The notes beneath the pieces are model-generated. The model made no database searches. It was not told the origin of the DNA and saw nothing but the letters and a program-made list of their open reading frames with translations. Of a DNA stretch of 64,000 bases, positions 26,808 through 35,310 are shown one piece after another (the first letter of the stretch is position 1; each line of letters begins with the position of its first letter). The DNA comes from CADEFX01 sp963840425 (lineage in GTDB: Bacteria > Pseudomonadota > Alphaproteobacteria > Rhizobiales > Hyphomicrobiaceae), in the NCBI GenBank assembly GCA_963840425.1, contig CAWIYZ010000026.1, positions 104,567 through 168,566 on the forward strand, read 5' to 3'. The translations under genes were made by a program, and so were the position numbers.

Positions 26808-27017
26808 ATGCCGGACAACTTTCTCCGTCGTTGGGTTGCTGCGAACGTGGAACCGGTGCCTGCGCAAGACAGGCACGACCGAGTTGCGATCTGGGCCGCT
26901 CACTGCGTCACTGACGCCATGCTGAACGGCTTCTCCCCTGACGACATCGCGAAGGCCGCTGGCGGCGACGTGCTGACTTACATCCGCGAGGCGGCGGACG
27001 ACGTTGCGAGAGGCTGA
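26808..27017 (+). CDS. Small hypothetical protein, DUF768-like
   Basis: 69 residues: MPDNFLRRWVAANVEPVPAQ, then a helical VAIWAAHCVTDAMLNGFSPD and DDIAKAAGGDVLTYIREAAD. The order 'FL..W...N', a helix with Cys, then 'G.S..DI....GD....I..A' resembles DUF768 proteins, which is a tentative match. No signal peptide. Confidence 0.5.
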   Translation: MPDNFLRRWVAANVEPVPAQDRHDRVAIWAAHCVTDAMLNGFSPDDIAKAAGGDVLTYIREAADDVARG

Positions 27018-27096
27018 GCAAGCCGCCGCACCGGCGCACACATCGACCAAAATTACGATCTGCTATCCTCCTCGCCCTCATTCGAGGCATTACGTC

Positions 27097-27324
27097 ATGG
27101 GCGATGCGAGCATGGCCAATGAAGATGCTGCTGAGCGTGCGCGCTTGAGGCTTGCCGACTGCGTGCACCGCGTCACATCAGACACCAGCATGGAGGTGAG
27201 GGAGATCAAGCGCAAAGCCCTCGCCATGCTGCTCATCATCGACAACATTCGAAAACGCGCTACATCCAGCGTCACTACCGTTGCCGCGTGTAGGTCTCCA
27301 GTCCAGCGCGGTCGAGGATGCTGA
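27097..27324 (+). CDS. Partial copy of the small repeated protein family
   Basis: ATG 27097 reads MGDASMANEDAAERARLRLA and matches the C-terminal half of the 83-residue protein at 22464 up to LLIIDNI (about 27252). There the other copy stops, while this one reads on into unrelated sequence. So it is a half-gene duplication that lost its stop. An internal ATG at 27112 is another possible start. Confidence 0.5.
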   Translation: MGDASMANEDAAERARLRLADCVHRVTSDTSMEVREIKRKALAMLLIIDNIRKRATSSVTTVAACRSPVQRGRGC

Positions 27325-27365
27325 TCCTGCCTCGGTACACCCGTCGATCTCAGCTCCAGAACCCG
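27281..27365 (-). pseudogene. Relic of a second Crp/Fnr gene (C-terminal end)
   Basis: DNA here (GCCGCGTGTAGGT, then GAGGATGCTGATCCTG) closely parallels the 3' end of the Crp/Fnr gene at 24035-24130 in order and spacing, with small gaps. No HTH or effector domain remains. It marks an old segmental duplication of the 24-kb block. Confidence 0.5.
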
Positions 27366-27397
27366 TGGAAAGAAGCAGAGCTGCACCATGCCTGAAG

Positions 27398-27460
27398 GCA
27401 CGTTCCAGTCACAGGGGAGGGACGGGGAAACGAGCGGGAAATGCTCGTGTGCTGGCTCTA
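27398..27460 (+). repeat. Hairpin repeat, copy 2
   Basis: CACGTTCCAGTCACAGGGG, GGGGAAACGAGCGGGAAATG, CTCGTGTGCTGGC. Perfect stem ACGAGC/GCTCGT (27430-27435 with 27443-27448) with a 7-base loop. Copy 1 lies inverted at 23111-23190. Confidence 0.5.
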
Positions 27461-27600
27461 CAGGACGTAGCTCTATCGAGACCGCCGAGCGCCGTTAATC
27501 GGTGAACAACCTGAATTTGGCTCGGGAAACTGCCCAGGCATCGCGATCAAGGCCCGGCAATCCGCGATTATCCACGGCCATGGCGGCCATGCTCAACCTC
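27461..27600. other. Intergenic stretch, no gene recognised
   Basis: Lies between the hairpin repeat and the regulator leader. No gene or site identified. Confidence 0.35.
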
Positions 27601-27697
27601 AATTTCAACCTGATGCCAACAGGGGGTTGTGCTGATGGGCGCTGGCCCAGGCATGCTGCTAGCCTAGCTCGATGAGCCTCGCATGGCGTGCCTGCCC
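27601..27697 (+). repeat. Regulator leader repeat, copy 1 (upstream of RR1)
   Basis: Contains TTCAACCTGATGCCAACAGG, then GGGTTGTGCTGATGGGCGCT and a variant TAGCTCGATGAGCCTCGC before the RR1 start. The same order is found at 35527-35619 before RR5. Part of it (CTGATGCCAACGGGGG) also occurs before RR2 near 28512. It probably carries a shared promoter or operator. Confidence 0.65.
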
Positions 27698-28330
27698 ATG
27701 ACCCGCATACTGATCGCCGATGACCACGATGTGGTGCGCTCAGGCGTCCGGCACATCATCGAAGATCAGCCTGGGTGGAGCGTTGTCGCCGAAGCTGCGG
27801 ACGGCAAAGACGCCGTCGCCCAGGCCATCGCCACCAAACCCGACGTGGCCATCCTCGACTATCGACTGCCCTTGCTCGACGGCATCGAAGCCACCCGCCA
27901 AATCCGTCGGCGCGTGCCAAGCGTCGAGGTCCTCATCTTCACGATGCAGGATGACGACAACCTGTTGCGCGAGGCGCTGAGCGCTGGAGCGCGCAGCTAT
28001 GTGCAGAAGTCGGATGCCGGGCAGCATTTGATTTCCGCCATCCAGTCGCTGGCCGAACACAAGCCCTACTTCACGGACAGGGCGTCGCAGGTCCTGCTCA
28101 AAAACTTCCTGACCGAGGCGGACAAGGTCCAGCGGATCCTGACTGGCCGCGAGCAAGTTGTGGTCCAGTTGGTCGCCGAGGGCCACAGCAACAAAGAGGC
28201 GGCCGCTGTCCTCAATGTCAGCATCAAAACGGTCGAGACACACCGCTCCACCATCATGCGCAAGCTCGACCTCACCTCCTCGGCGGCATTGGTGCGCTAC
28301 GCCATACGAAATCATCTGACCGAGGCTTGA
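27698..28330 (+). CDS. NarL/FixJ-type response regulator RR1
   Basis: 210 residues from ATG 27698; a 5-codon upstream extension is possible. Receiver: Asp8-Asp9 acidic pair in LIADDHDVV, phosphoacceptor Asp54 in VAILDYRLPLLDG, Thr82 and Lys104. Output: LuxR-type helix-turn-helix EGHSNKEAAAVLNVSIKTVE then THRSTIMRKL. First of six paralogues. No kinase gene is adjacent. Closest in the window to RR5. Confidence 0.95.
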   Translation: MTRILIADDHDVVRSGVRHIIEDQPGWSVVAEAADGKDAVAQAIATKPDVAILDYRLPLLDGIEATRQIRRRVPSVEVLIFTMQDDDNLLREALSAGARSYVQKSDAGQHLISAIQSLAEHKPYFTDRASQVLLKNFLTEADKVQRILTGREQVVVQLVAEGHSNKEAAAVLNVSIKTVETHRSTIMRKLDLTSSAALVRYAIRNHLTEA

Positions 28331-28570
28331 GGAACGCTGGGAGGCCGTCGCCGAAGCGCCACCTCACCGGCTTCCCCGGCAACGAGCAGGTGGAATGACG
28401 ACACTCAGCCACGCCACCATGCGCGAGTGCGCCAGCATCAACCCAGTGGGGCTGGGCTGCATTAACCCAAGGATGCACATTCTCCCCGTCTTTGGTGTGA
28501 TGGTCTAAGTCTGATGCCAACGGGGGCCATTGCCGATAGGTCCCGGAGCATCAGACCTCGTGACCTTGGC

Positions 28571-29203
28571 ATGACCCGCATCTTGATTGCTGATGACCAC
28601 GCCGTGGTGCGCACCGGTGTGCGGCGCATCCTTGAGGGCCAGCGCAACTGGAGTGTTGTCGCTGAAGCGGCGGACGGCAAAGACGCCATCACCAAAGCCA
28701 TGGCCACCAACCCCGACGTAGCCATCGTCGACCACTCGCTGCCTCTCATCGACGGCATCGAAGTCACGCGACAAATCCGTCTGCGTATGCCAACCGTCGA
28801 GGTCCTCATCTTCACGATGCACGACAACGAAACCCTGCTGCGCGAGATGGTGGAGGCGGGAGCGCGTGGCTACGTGCTGAAGTCAGACGCCGGGGAGCAT
28901 TTGATTTCTGCCGTCCAGTCGCTCGCAGCCCACAAGCCCTACTTCGCCAGCCACGCTTGCGAGGGTCTGCTGGAAACATTGCGCACGGATGGGGGACAGT
29001 TCGATCAGCCCCTGACCGGCCGAGAGCGCGGTATCGTGCATCTGGTCGCCGAGGGCAACAGCAACAAGCAGATCGCGAACTTGCTAAGCATCAGCGTCAA
29101 GACGGTCGAGACCCATCGAGCCTCGATCATGCGCAAGCTCGGCCTGGGCTCCATGGCCGCATTGGTGCGCTATGCCGTGCGCAACAATTTGGTTCAGGCC
29201 TGA
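28571..29203 (+). CDS. NarL/FixJ-type response regulator RR2
   Basis: 210 residues. Receiver intact: Asp8-Asp9, Asp54 in VAIVDHSLPLIDG, Thr82, Lys104. LuxR-type output domain with SNKQIANLLSISVKTVETHR. The interdomain linker (LETLRTDGGQFDQPL) resembles that of RR6 rather than RR1. It lies 240 bases after RR1, the same order as RR5-RR6. Confidence 0.95.
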   Translation: MTRILIADDHAVVRTGVRRILEGQRNWSVVAEAADGKDAITKAMATNPDVAIVDHSLPLIDGIEVTRQIRLRMPTVEVLIFTMHDNETLLREMVEAGARGYVLKSDAGEHLISAVQSLAAHKPYFASHACEGLLETLRTDGGQFDQPLTGRERGIVHLVAEGNSNKQIANLLSISVKTVETHRASIMRKLGLGSMAALVRYAVRNNLVQA

Positions 29204-29477
29204 AGCGCTCTGTGGGTGCGTATCGGTCTAAAGAGCGTGTGTGGTCCAAGCCGGGTCACGTGCCAGCCCAGTCGTAGTCATGGTCCTTGCGCTGCGGCTC
29301 GGTCAGAAGCACGCCGCCGATGATGCGATCCGGCCCTCGTTGCACTGCAACACTTGCTGGCCAGCGGTCGGGACGGTGCAAAATCAGACCACGTTCATCG
29401 TTGCGGCACCCCAGCCGGAGGCAACATTCATTGATGGTTCGGAGTTGTGTCGTCACAGCCGCCGGTCGGAGGCGTCT

Positions 29478-29870
29478 ATGAACGATGAGGCAACGTATCC
29501 GTTGCGGGGTGTCCGTGTGCTCATCGTCGAGGACAGTTGGCACGTGGCCAAGGCATTGACATCGTTACTGACGGACATCGGCATGGTGGTCATTGGCCCG
29601 ATCAGCACCATCGCCGAGGCCGAGCGTCTGGTGGCTGAGCAGCAACCTGAGCTTGCCGTTGTCGGGCTCAATCTCAAAGGCGAAATGGCCTTCGGCCTTG
29701 TCGATGAGCTGCATGAGCGCGGGCTGCGCGTCATCGTCCTCACTGGCTACCTCGGCTCAGGCAAGCCGCTGGATAAGGCCAGTGCCGTCCTGCAAAAACC
29801 ATACGACGCGCAAGAGCTGCTTGCGACCATGCGCGACGTGATGCAGGCGCGGGCGTCAGCCGACTGCTGA
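29478..29870 (+). CDS. Receiver-domain protein lacking the phosphoacceptor Asp
   Basis: 130 residues from ATG 29478 (MNDEATYPLRGVRVLIVEDS). Paralogue of the receiver at 25752, where the phosphorylation site reads LALVDLHLKGE. Here the aligned site reads LAVVGLNLKGE: codon GGG, so Gly63 replaces Asp. The acidic pair Glu18-Asp19 and the Lys in LQKPYDAQEL are kept. It cannot be phosphorylated in the usual way and may be a constitutive or dominant-negative partner, or be decaying. Confidence 0.88.
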   Translation: MNDEATYPLRGVRVLIVEDSWHVAKALTSLLTDIGMVVIGPISTIAEAERLVAEQQPELAVVGLNLKGEMAFGLVDELHERGLRVIVLTGYLGSGKPLDKASAVLQKPYDAQELLATMRDVMQARASADC

Positions 29871-29921
29871 TCGACAACCAGGAAATGTAACCCGATAGGC
29901 TTCGAATTTGCGTGACTGCCC

Positions 29922-30554
29922 ATGACCCGCATCCTGATCGCTGATGACCATACCGTGGTGCGCTCGGGCGTTCGGCGCGTCCTTGAAGATTATCCCGGCT
30001 GGAGCGTGGTCGCCGAAGCGACCAACGGCAAAGACGCCGTTGCCGAGGCCATCGCCACCCGGCCCGATGTGGCCATCCTCGACTATGCGCTGCCCGTGCT
30101 CAACGGTATCGAGGCCACGCGCCAAATCCGACAGCATGTGCCAAGCGTCGAGGTCCTCATCTTCACCCTGCACGACACCGAGGACTTGTTGCGTGAGTTG
30201 ATCAACGTTGGAGCGCGCGGCTACGTGCTGAAGTCAGACGCTCAGCAGCATTTGATTTCTGCCGTCCAGTCGCTGGCAGCCCACAAGCCCTTCTTCACGG
30301 ACAGGGCGTCGCAGGTCCTGCTGGAAAACCTCCTGAGCAAGAAGAGCCGGATCAAGCAGACCCTGACCGACCGCGAGCAGACCATCGTTCGGTTGGTCGC
30401 CGAGGGACACAGCAACAAGCAGATCGCGAGATTACTCAACATCAGCATCAAGACTGTCGAGACGCACCGCGCCACCATCTTGCGCAAGCTCGACCTGGGC
30501 TCCACGGCGGACATGGTCCGCTACGCCATCCGTAACAAGTTGAGCGACGCTTGA
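29922..30554 (+). CDS. NarL/FixJ-type response regulator RR3
   Basis: 210 residues. Receiver: Asp8-Asp9, Asp54 in VAILDYALPVLNG, Thr82 in LIFTLHD, Lys104 in YVLKSDA. HTH: SNKQIARLLNISIKTVETHR. It starts 51 bases after the Gly63 receiver and may share its transcript. Confidence 0.95.
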   Translation: MTRILIADDHTVVRSGVRRVLEDYPGWSVVAEATNGKDAVAEAIATRPDVAILDYALPVLNGIEATRQIRQHVPSVEVLIFTLHDTEDLLRELINVGARGYVLKSDAQQHLISAVQSLAAHKPFFTDRASQVLLENLLSKKSRIKQTLTDREQTIVRLVAEGHSNKQIARLLNISIKTVETHRATILRKLDLGSTADMVRYAIRNKLSDA

Positions 30555-30784
30555 AGCGCCTTGTCGGCGCGCCTACTGGGCTCTGGCAGACCACCCCTTG
30601 GGGCTGAAGACGGGGTGCCTTCGGGCAAGCCCTGGGGGAGTGTCGCTCTCGCTCATCCAGAAGCCGATCCCCGGTATGCGGAATTAACCGCATGCCACGG
30701 TAAGTTCCTCGGGTCGCGGCGGCATGCTCTAGCCTGACAGCAACACGTGGCTTTGCTCGCCACTGGCCCAAGCAGCGTGTGGCC

Positions 30785-31418
30785 ATGACCCGCATCCTGA
30801 TCGCTGATGATCATGCCGTGGTGCGCTCGGGTGTCCGACGCATCATCGAAAGTCACGCGGGCTGGACTGTCGTCGCCGAGGCCGCTGACGGCAAAGACGC
30901 CATCGACAAAGCCATTGCCACCCAGCCTGACGTGGCCATTCTCGACGACACGCTTCCCCGGATCAACGGCATTGAAGCCACGCGCCAAATTCGCCTGCGT
31001 GCACCGAACGTCGAGGTGCTGATCCTTACGGAGCACGACAACGAGATCATCATGCGCGACGCGTTCAGCGCGGGCGCACGCGGCTATTTGGTGAAGACAG
31101 AAGCCGAACAAGAGCTGGTGGCTGCCATCGAAACCCTTGCGGCGCATCGGCCGCATTTGACCAGCAGGGCTATGGAGGCGCTCCTCGCGGTCTTTCTGAC
31201 CGATGCGCAGCCCGCCAAGCAGCTGCTGACGCCCCGCGAGCGCAGTCGTCTTGCAATTGGTCGCCGAGGGGCACAGCAACAAAGGAATTGCCCAGGTGCT
31301 CAGCGTCAGCATCAAAACGGTGGAGACGCACCGTGCTGCGATCATGCGCAAGCTTGAGCTGACCTCGACGGCGGCTTTGGTGCGCTACGCCGTGCGCCAT
31401 AAACTGATCGAGCCTTGA
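30785..31418 (+). pseudogene. NarL/FixJ-type response regulator RR4, frameshifted before the HTH
   Basis: Receiver intact (Asp8-Asp9, Asp54 in VAILDDTLPRING, Thr82 followed by Glu, Lys104). At about 31242, after LLTPRER, one base shifts the frame. The expected HTH, VVLQLVAEGHSNKGIAQVLS then VSIKTVETHRAAIMRKLELT, continues in the next frame to a TGA at 31416-31418. Without a correction the protein would be a receiver with an unrelated tail. A true mutation or a sequence error. Confidence 0.85.
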
Positions 31419-31443
31419 GCCGATTACGTTTCCACTGCCGTCC

Positions 31444-31512
31444 ATGCGGGCGACAGATTTCCTGCGGCACAAAAGTGCGTCGCGCGCCCGTCACGGGCAA
31501 GGCCATCAGTGA
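31444..31512 (+). repeat. Dispersed 'MRAT' repeat, copy 2
   Basis: ATGCGGGCGACAGATTTCCT opens a stretch encoding MRATDFLRHKSASRA, then loses frame relative to copy 1. It lies 25 bases after RR4. Confidence 0.6.
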
Positions 31513-31761
31513 TGAAGGACTTGGTGCTGCCGAAATGCACCCTCGGACCGAGGTGCAACTGCACTTGCATCGTACCCGATTGAGCGGCCTGGGTGACGGT
31601 CGCGCACATGGCTGCTGCCGGTGTTCAAAAAACCCCATGGGAACGCAGGGCGACAGAGCCCGTATTTCCGGCACCTGGAGTGACGGGCGGAGCCGTTCAA
31701 GAAACAGTTGTATTTTGATCGAGATGCCCCCATCTGTGCCGTCCAGCATCGGGGGAGATTC
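31513..31761. other. Intergenic stretch before the resolvase gene
   Basis: About 250 bases with no supported gene. It may hold the resolvase promoter and res-like sites; none could be identified by eye. Confidence 0.35.
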
Positions 31762-32367
31762 ATGCCGAAACGCGTGGCGATCTACAGCCGTGTCAGCACC
31801 GAGCGGCAGACCGTCGCCAATCAGGTGACCGAGCTGCGGGCTTGGGCGGAGCGCTGTGGACACACGGTGGTCGCCGAGTACGAGGATCACGCTATCAGCG
31901 GAGCCAAAGGCCGCGATCAGCGGCCTGCCTTCGACCGCATGCTCAAGGGTGCCGTGCGCCGCGAGTTCGACATTATTGCCGTATGGTCCTCGGATCGGCT
32001 GGGCCGTTCGCTTCCGCATCTGATCGAGGTGTTGCAAACGATCCGCGACACCCGCGCTGGTCTGTACATCCACACCCAGGCTTTGGACACGACGACGCCT
32101 GCCGGACGCGCCATGTTTGGCATGTTGGCGGTGTTCGGTGAGTTCGAGCGCGAGATGATCGTTGCGCGCGTGAATGCCGGTATTGCTCGCGCCCGGCACC
32201 AAGGCAAGCGCCTTGGACGCCCGAAGCTCGCAGTCAAGGTGCGGGATGCTGCCATTCAGGCTCTGCAACAGGGCTCCAGCATCCGCCAAGCCGCAGAACT
32301 CAGCGGTGCCAGCGTCGGGGCTATTGCCGCACTGCGCCAGCAGTTGCGGGCGACACCGGCAAGCTGA
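31762..32367 (+). CDS. Serine recombinase (resolvase/invertase family)
   Basis: 201 residues. Catalytic Ser12 in AIYSRVSTERQ, the motif VWSSDRLGRSLPHLIEVL, and GRAMFGMLAVFGEFEREMIV with the conserved Arg/Glu helix. The C-terminal GRPKLAVKVRDAAIQALQQG then IRQAAELSGASVGAIAALRQ is the DNA-binding HTH. It catalyses site-specific recombination and could have driven duplication or inversion in the surrounding array. Confidence 0.95.
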   Translation: MPKRVAIYSRVSTERQTVANQVTELRAWAERCGHTVVAEYEDHAISGAKGRDQRPAFDRMLKGAVRREFDIIAVWSSDRLGRSLPHLIEVLQTIRDTRAGLYIHTQALDTTTPAGRAMFGMLAVFGEFEREMIVARVNAGIARARHQGKRLGRPKLAVKVRDAAIQALQQGSSIRQAAELSGASVGAIAALRQQLRATPAS

Positions 32368-32619
32368 CGTTCGCCAAAGCCGAGGAGGCACTAGCCGTTG
32401 ATGGCGACCTCCATGTTGTCGAATTCGAGTTCCTTTTTCGTCTCCAACAAAGTGACCCAGCGGGGGCGGTGGGCCAACACTGACGACGCTGTGAGTGAGC
32501 AAGTGCAACTGGGCTACAGTGGTGGCGCGGGCCGCATGCTCCGCGACAAGGTTATGCCGACCACCTGTATATACGGGTGCCAGCTCGACGCGGGCGAGGC
32601 GGCTCCTTGCTTGAGCGCG
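32368..32619. other. Intergenic stretch, no gene recognised
   Basis: About 250 bases. Short frames only, none family-like. Confidence 0.35.
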
Positions 32620-32891
32620 TTAGCGCATGGAACCGCCTTCACCAACCACCACGAACGGAGCCCAGTAGGCTGGATGGGCCTCGTCTAGTCGGCCTTCGTC
32701 GATGAGGGCCAGCATGGAGCGCCGCAGTGCCTCGGCCCGGCCAACTTTGGCGTTGCAGAGTCATCTCGCGCATCGCGCCGGTAACCAGCTTAACGGTCGC
32801 ATCCGAGTCAACCGCCCAGTGGGAAACCAGTAGGGCCGCCCGCGCCCCTGCGTAGATGAAGGCCCGTCCGATCGGTTCGTGGCCGATGGGT
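32620..32891 (-). pseudogene. CHAT-domain protein remnant (C-terminal end)
   Basis: On the minus strand, GHEPIGRAFIYAGARAALLV then SHWAVDSDATVKLVTGAMRE match the conserved end of CHAT (caspase-like) peptidase domains. After one frameshift near 32770 the tail continues: VGRAEALRRSMLALIDEGRL, then EAHPAYWAPFVVVGEG and a stop. The catalytic His-Cys part is absent. It begins directly after the stop of the metallopeptidase gene and in the same frame. Confidence 0.6.
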
Positions 32892-32893
32892 GG

Positions 32894-33757
32894 CTAATGT
32901 GGGCCACGCCTATCCTTCTCGTCAGGGAGCCACGCTTTTTGCAGCACGTTTTGAGCGATGCCTTTATCTAAATGCGGCGCAATGAGTTTCTTAAAGGCAT
33001 AGGCTACCTCACCGTATTCTCTCTTGCAGCTGCTGGCGCGCTCTTTGGGTAGGTAATCGTTGGTTACGACGTCGGCGAACAGGACGGGATCGGCTCCGTA
33101 GGCCAAGCACACCATGTTGTAGAACCGTGTCGCCGGGGGGCTGTGTGCGTCCGAAAATGCCGCCAGTGGCGCCGTCACTTTGGGATGCAGGAGATACTTC
33201 TTATAGGAGTGGGCGGCACCCGCGATGAGCGTGTGGGCCTGGTCTTTGCCGAACTGCAACATGATGTACGTGGCGAATTGATCCGCTGCATCCTCGGAAC
33301 GCCCAAACACCGGCACGTCCAGCAGATCGAACATGGCGTGCCCCATCTCGTGGGTGAGGACATAGAAGAACTGGCCAACGATCGCATCAACGGGGGCGAC
33401 GCCCGCCGCAGTGGTTTCTTGCGGCATCATTTTTCGTATTTCGTTCAGATACTCATAGCAAACAGTCACGCGACCGCGTTGATACCACGCGTTTGAGGCC
33501 CCGTCGCATTCCGCCGTCCTCAGTGTCAAATCGATGGGTAGCTGAAAGGCACCGTAAATCTCCTGCAACTTCTCGAGCGTACGACGTTGTTTGATGAGCT
33601 CGTAGATTGACTGGTGCTCGGGAGACTTCGGAACGACGTATTCGATACGTACTCTGTTGGGTTGCGCGTCCGCAGCGCTCAGCATTTTGGGCATCAAGAG
33701 TGACGAACCCAAAACCGCAAAGGCCAAGGCAAACAATAGGTGTCCGGACCGTCGCAT
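32894..33757 (-). CDS. DUF4344 family putative metallopeptidase, exported
   Basis: 287 residues from ATG 33757 (MRRSGHLLFALAFAVLGSSL), with a signal peptide ending near SAADA. Zinc motif HEMGH at residues 136-140, followed by FDLLDVPVFGRSEDAADQFA, typical of DUF4344. Predicted to act outside the cytoplasm; substrate unknown. Codons upstream of 33757 remain open but lack family likeness. Confidence 0.88.
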   Translation of the reverse strand: MRRSGHLLFALAFAVLGSSLLMPKMLSAADAQPNRVRIEYVVPKSPEHQSIYELIKQRRTLEKLQEIYGAFQLPIDLTLRTAECDGASNAWYQRGRVTVCYEYLNEIRKMMPQETTAAGVAPVDAIVGQFFYVLTHEMGHAMFDLLDVPVFGRSEDAADQFATYIMLQFGKDQAHTLIAGAAHSYKKYLLHPKVTAPLAAFSDAHSPPATRFYNMVCLAYGADPVLFADVVTNDYLPKERASSCKREYGEVAYAFKKLIAPHLDKGIAQNVLQKAWLPDEKDRRGPH

Positions 33758-33815
33758 TGGCCACCCTTCAGGACGAGGGCTACGGCGCTTGCCATAGCCC
33801 TCTCGGTTGTCGCGC

Positions 33816-34154
33816 CTAATTTCCGCCAAAGGCGTCCGCCGCCCAGCCGCCATACATGCTCTTCGCAGCCGGATCGGCGTCCACAAGGTAGAGCTTGTCG
33901 CCAGCGCGAATGATAATGGCACCCTCCTTCACCTCTTGCGCCCCGAGTTTCATGATTTGCGCCGCCGGATCGGTCTTCGCCGTTCCCCTGACAACGCCAA
34001 AACTCTTCCGATCGACGTAAATCCCCTCGCTGGCGCTGAGCGCGCCGAGTTGAGTTCTTTCTTGCGCTGAGATGGCAAGCTTTGGCACGGAGGCAGCAAG
34101 CGCGATTGTTGCTGCGACTCCCAGGGATAGGAATGTGAGTGTACGTGCTGACAT
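33816..34154 (-). CDS. Small exported hypothetical protein
   Basis: 112 residues from ATG 34154: MSARTLTFLSLGVAATIALA is a signal peptide with cleavage near AISA. The mature part is beta-rich (GAIIIRAGDKLYLVDADPAA) and ends GGWAADAFGGN. It lies just upstream of the metallopeptidase on the same strand, 58 bases apart, so they may be cotranscribed. Unrecognised. Confidence 0.65.
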   Translation of the reverse strand: MSARTLTFLSLGVAATIALAASVPKLAISAQERTQLGALSASEGIYVDRKSFGVVRGTAKTDPAAQIMKLGAQEVKEGAIIIRAGDKLYLVDADPAAKSMYGGWAADAFGGN

Positions 34155-34384
34155 GGGGGTTTCCTGCATGTTGGAGGTGCGGCACTTCAGGCGATCAAGC
34201 CTTACCCTATGGGTTGAGAGGGACGGTCACCGCCGAATCCGACACAATGCTCCTCGACGGAAAGACTTTCTATCCTGGTAAATACGCGATCTAGGGCGGC
34301 AAACCCTTGGGCTCGGCAGAATGGCAGGGACTTTCGAGCGCTCAGCGAGAGTGTGCAGGCAGCCCTTACTCCCACAGCTCGATG

Positions 34385-34960
34385 TGGGCCTCGCGCGCCA
34401 TCCGCCAAGCCGAAGTCGGCGCGGCACGCATCATGATGGACCGTACCGAGCAGTGCTTTGGCCTTAAGCCAGAGCGGCTCGCAGCCGATACGGCTTACGG
34501 CCCAGCGTCGAGGAGGAGCAGATCACATCGCATATCCCCCTCATCGACAAGTCGCGGCGCGAGGACGGCACCTTCTCGCGGTCCGACTTCAGGTGGAATA
34601 AGGGCGATGGCGTCTACATCTGTCCGAACGGCAAGGTGCTCAGAACGAGTGGCACCATCCACGATGATAAGACCCTGCTTTATCGAGCCTCCAAACGCGA
34701 TGGCGATGCCTGTTCGCTCAAGAGGCGCTGCCGCCCGAAAGAGCCGTCTCGCAAAAATCCTCGCGACATTCACGAGGACGCCCGCGATGTTGCACGCTCA
34801 CTCCAGGAAACTGAGGCCTTCGAGCATCACGGCGCGACCGCAAGCGAGGGGAGATGCTGTTTGCACACTTGAAGCGCATTCTGCAACTCGGCCGTTTGCG
34901 ACTGCGCGGACCTTGGAGGCGTTGAAGACACCACTACGTGCGGAGTTTCTGAGACATGGA
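34385..34960 (+). pseudogene. Remnant of a DDE transposase (IS1182-like)
   Basis: Pieces in several frames: AIRQAEVGAARIMMDRTEQC then FGLKPERLAADTAYG, next SRREDGTFSRSDFRWNKGDG with VYICPNGKVL, then DDKTLLYRASKRDGDACSLK, and finally EMLFAHLKRILQLGRLRLRG. This order matches the C-terminal half of IS1182-type transposases. The N-terminus is missing and at least three frameshifts occur, so it is inactive. No terminal inverted repeats were found. Confidence 0.7.
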
Positions 34961-35068
34961 TAGCAATTCACCATCCTTCGACATTCCGGCAGCGAGCCCA
35001 TCAGTCCCAGCATTAGCCTGATTGTTCAGTGACCGCCAATGGTTGGCGGGCAGGCTAGGGAGCTGTCA

Positions 35069-35254
35069 ATGAGTAGCGTAATCAAGCTGTCGATGGGCAT
35101 GGCTCTTGCCATGATGTTTGCACTGGCACCGACACCCATGTCCGGAGGCGACGCATGGGCGCAGTCCAAACCGAAGAAAGGCTGCGAATGCATGAACTTC
35201 TGCAAGACAGGACAGGGAAACAAGTGCGTCGCGTGCCGGAACAAGTGCAGTTAG
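35069..35254 (+). CDS. Small secreted cysteine-rich protein
   Basis: 61 residues. MSSVIKLSMGMALAMMFALA begins a signal peptide with a likely cleavage at DAWAQ. The mature part of about 20-25 residues has six cysteines, C-x-C-x3-C-x7-C-x2-C-x3-C, in GCECMNFCKTGQGNKCVACR followed by NKCS. A perfect terminator follows 28 bases after the stop, so it is a complete single-gene unit. Could be a disulfide-bonded or metal-binding peptide. Confidence 0.7.
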   Translation: MSSVIKLSMGMALAMMFALAPTPMSGGDAWAQSKPKKGCECMNFCKTGQGNKCVACRNKCS

Positions 35255-35282
35255 TGCGTCACATTGTTTAGCCACTTGCTAT

Positions 35283-35310
35283 TGGGCCTGTCGATTGACA
35301 GGCCCATTTT
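35283..35310 (+). terminator. Intrinsic terminator of the cysteine-rich gene
   Basis: Perfect 10-bp stem TGGGCCTGTC/GACAGGCCCA with a 4-base loop, followed by TTTT. Confidence 0.85.
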
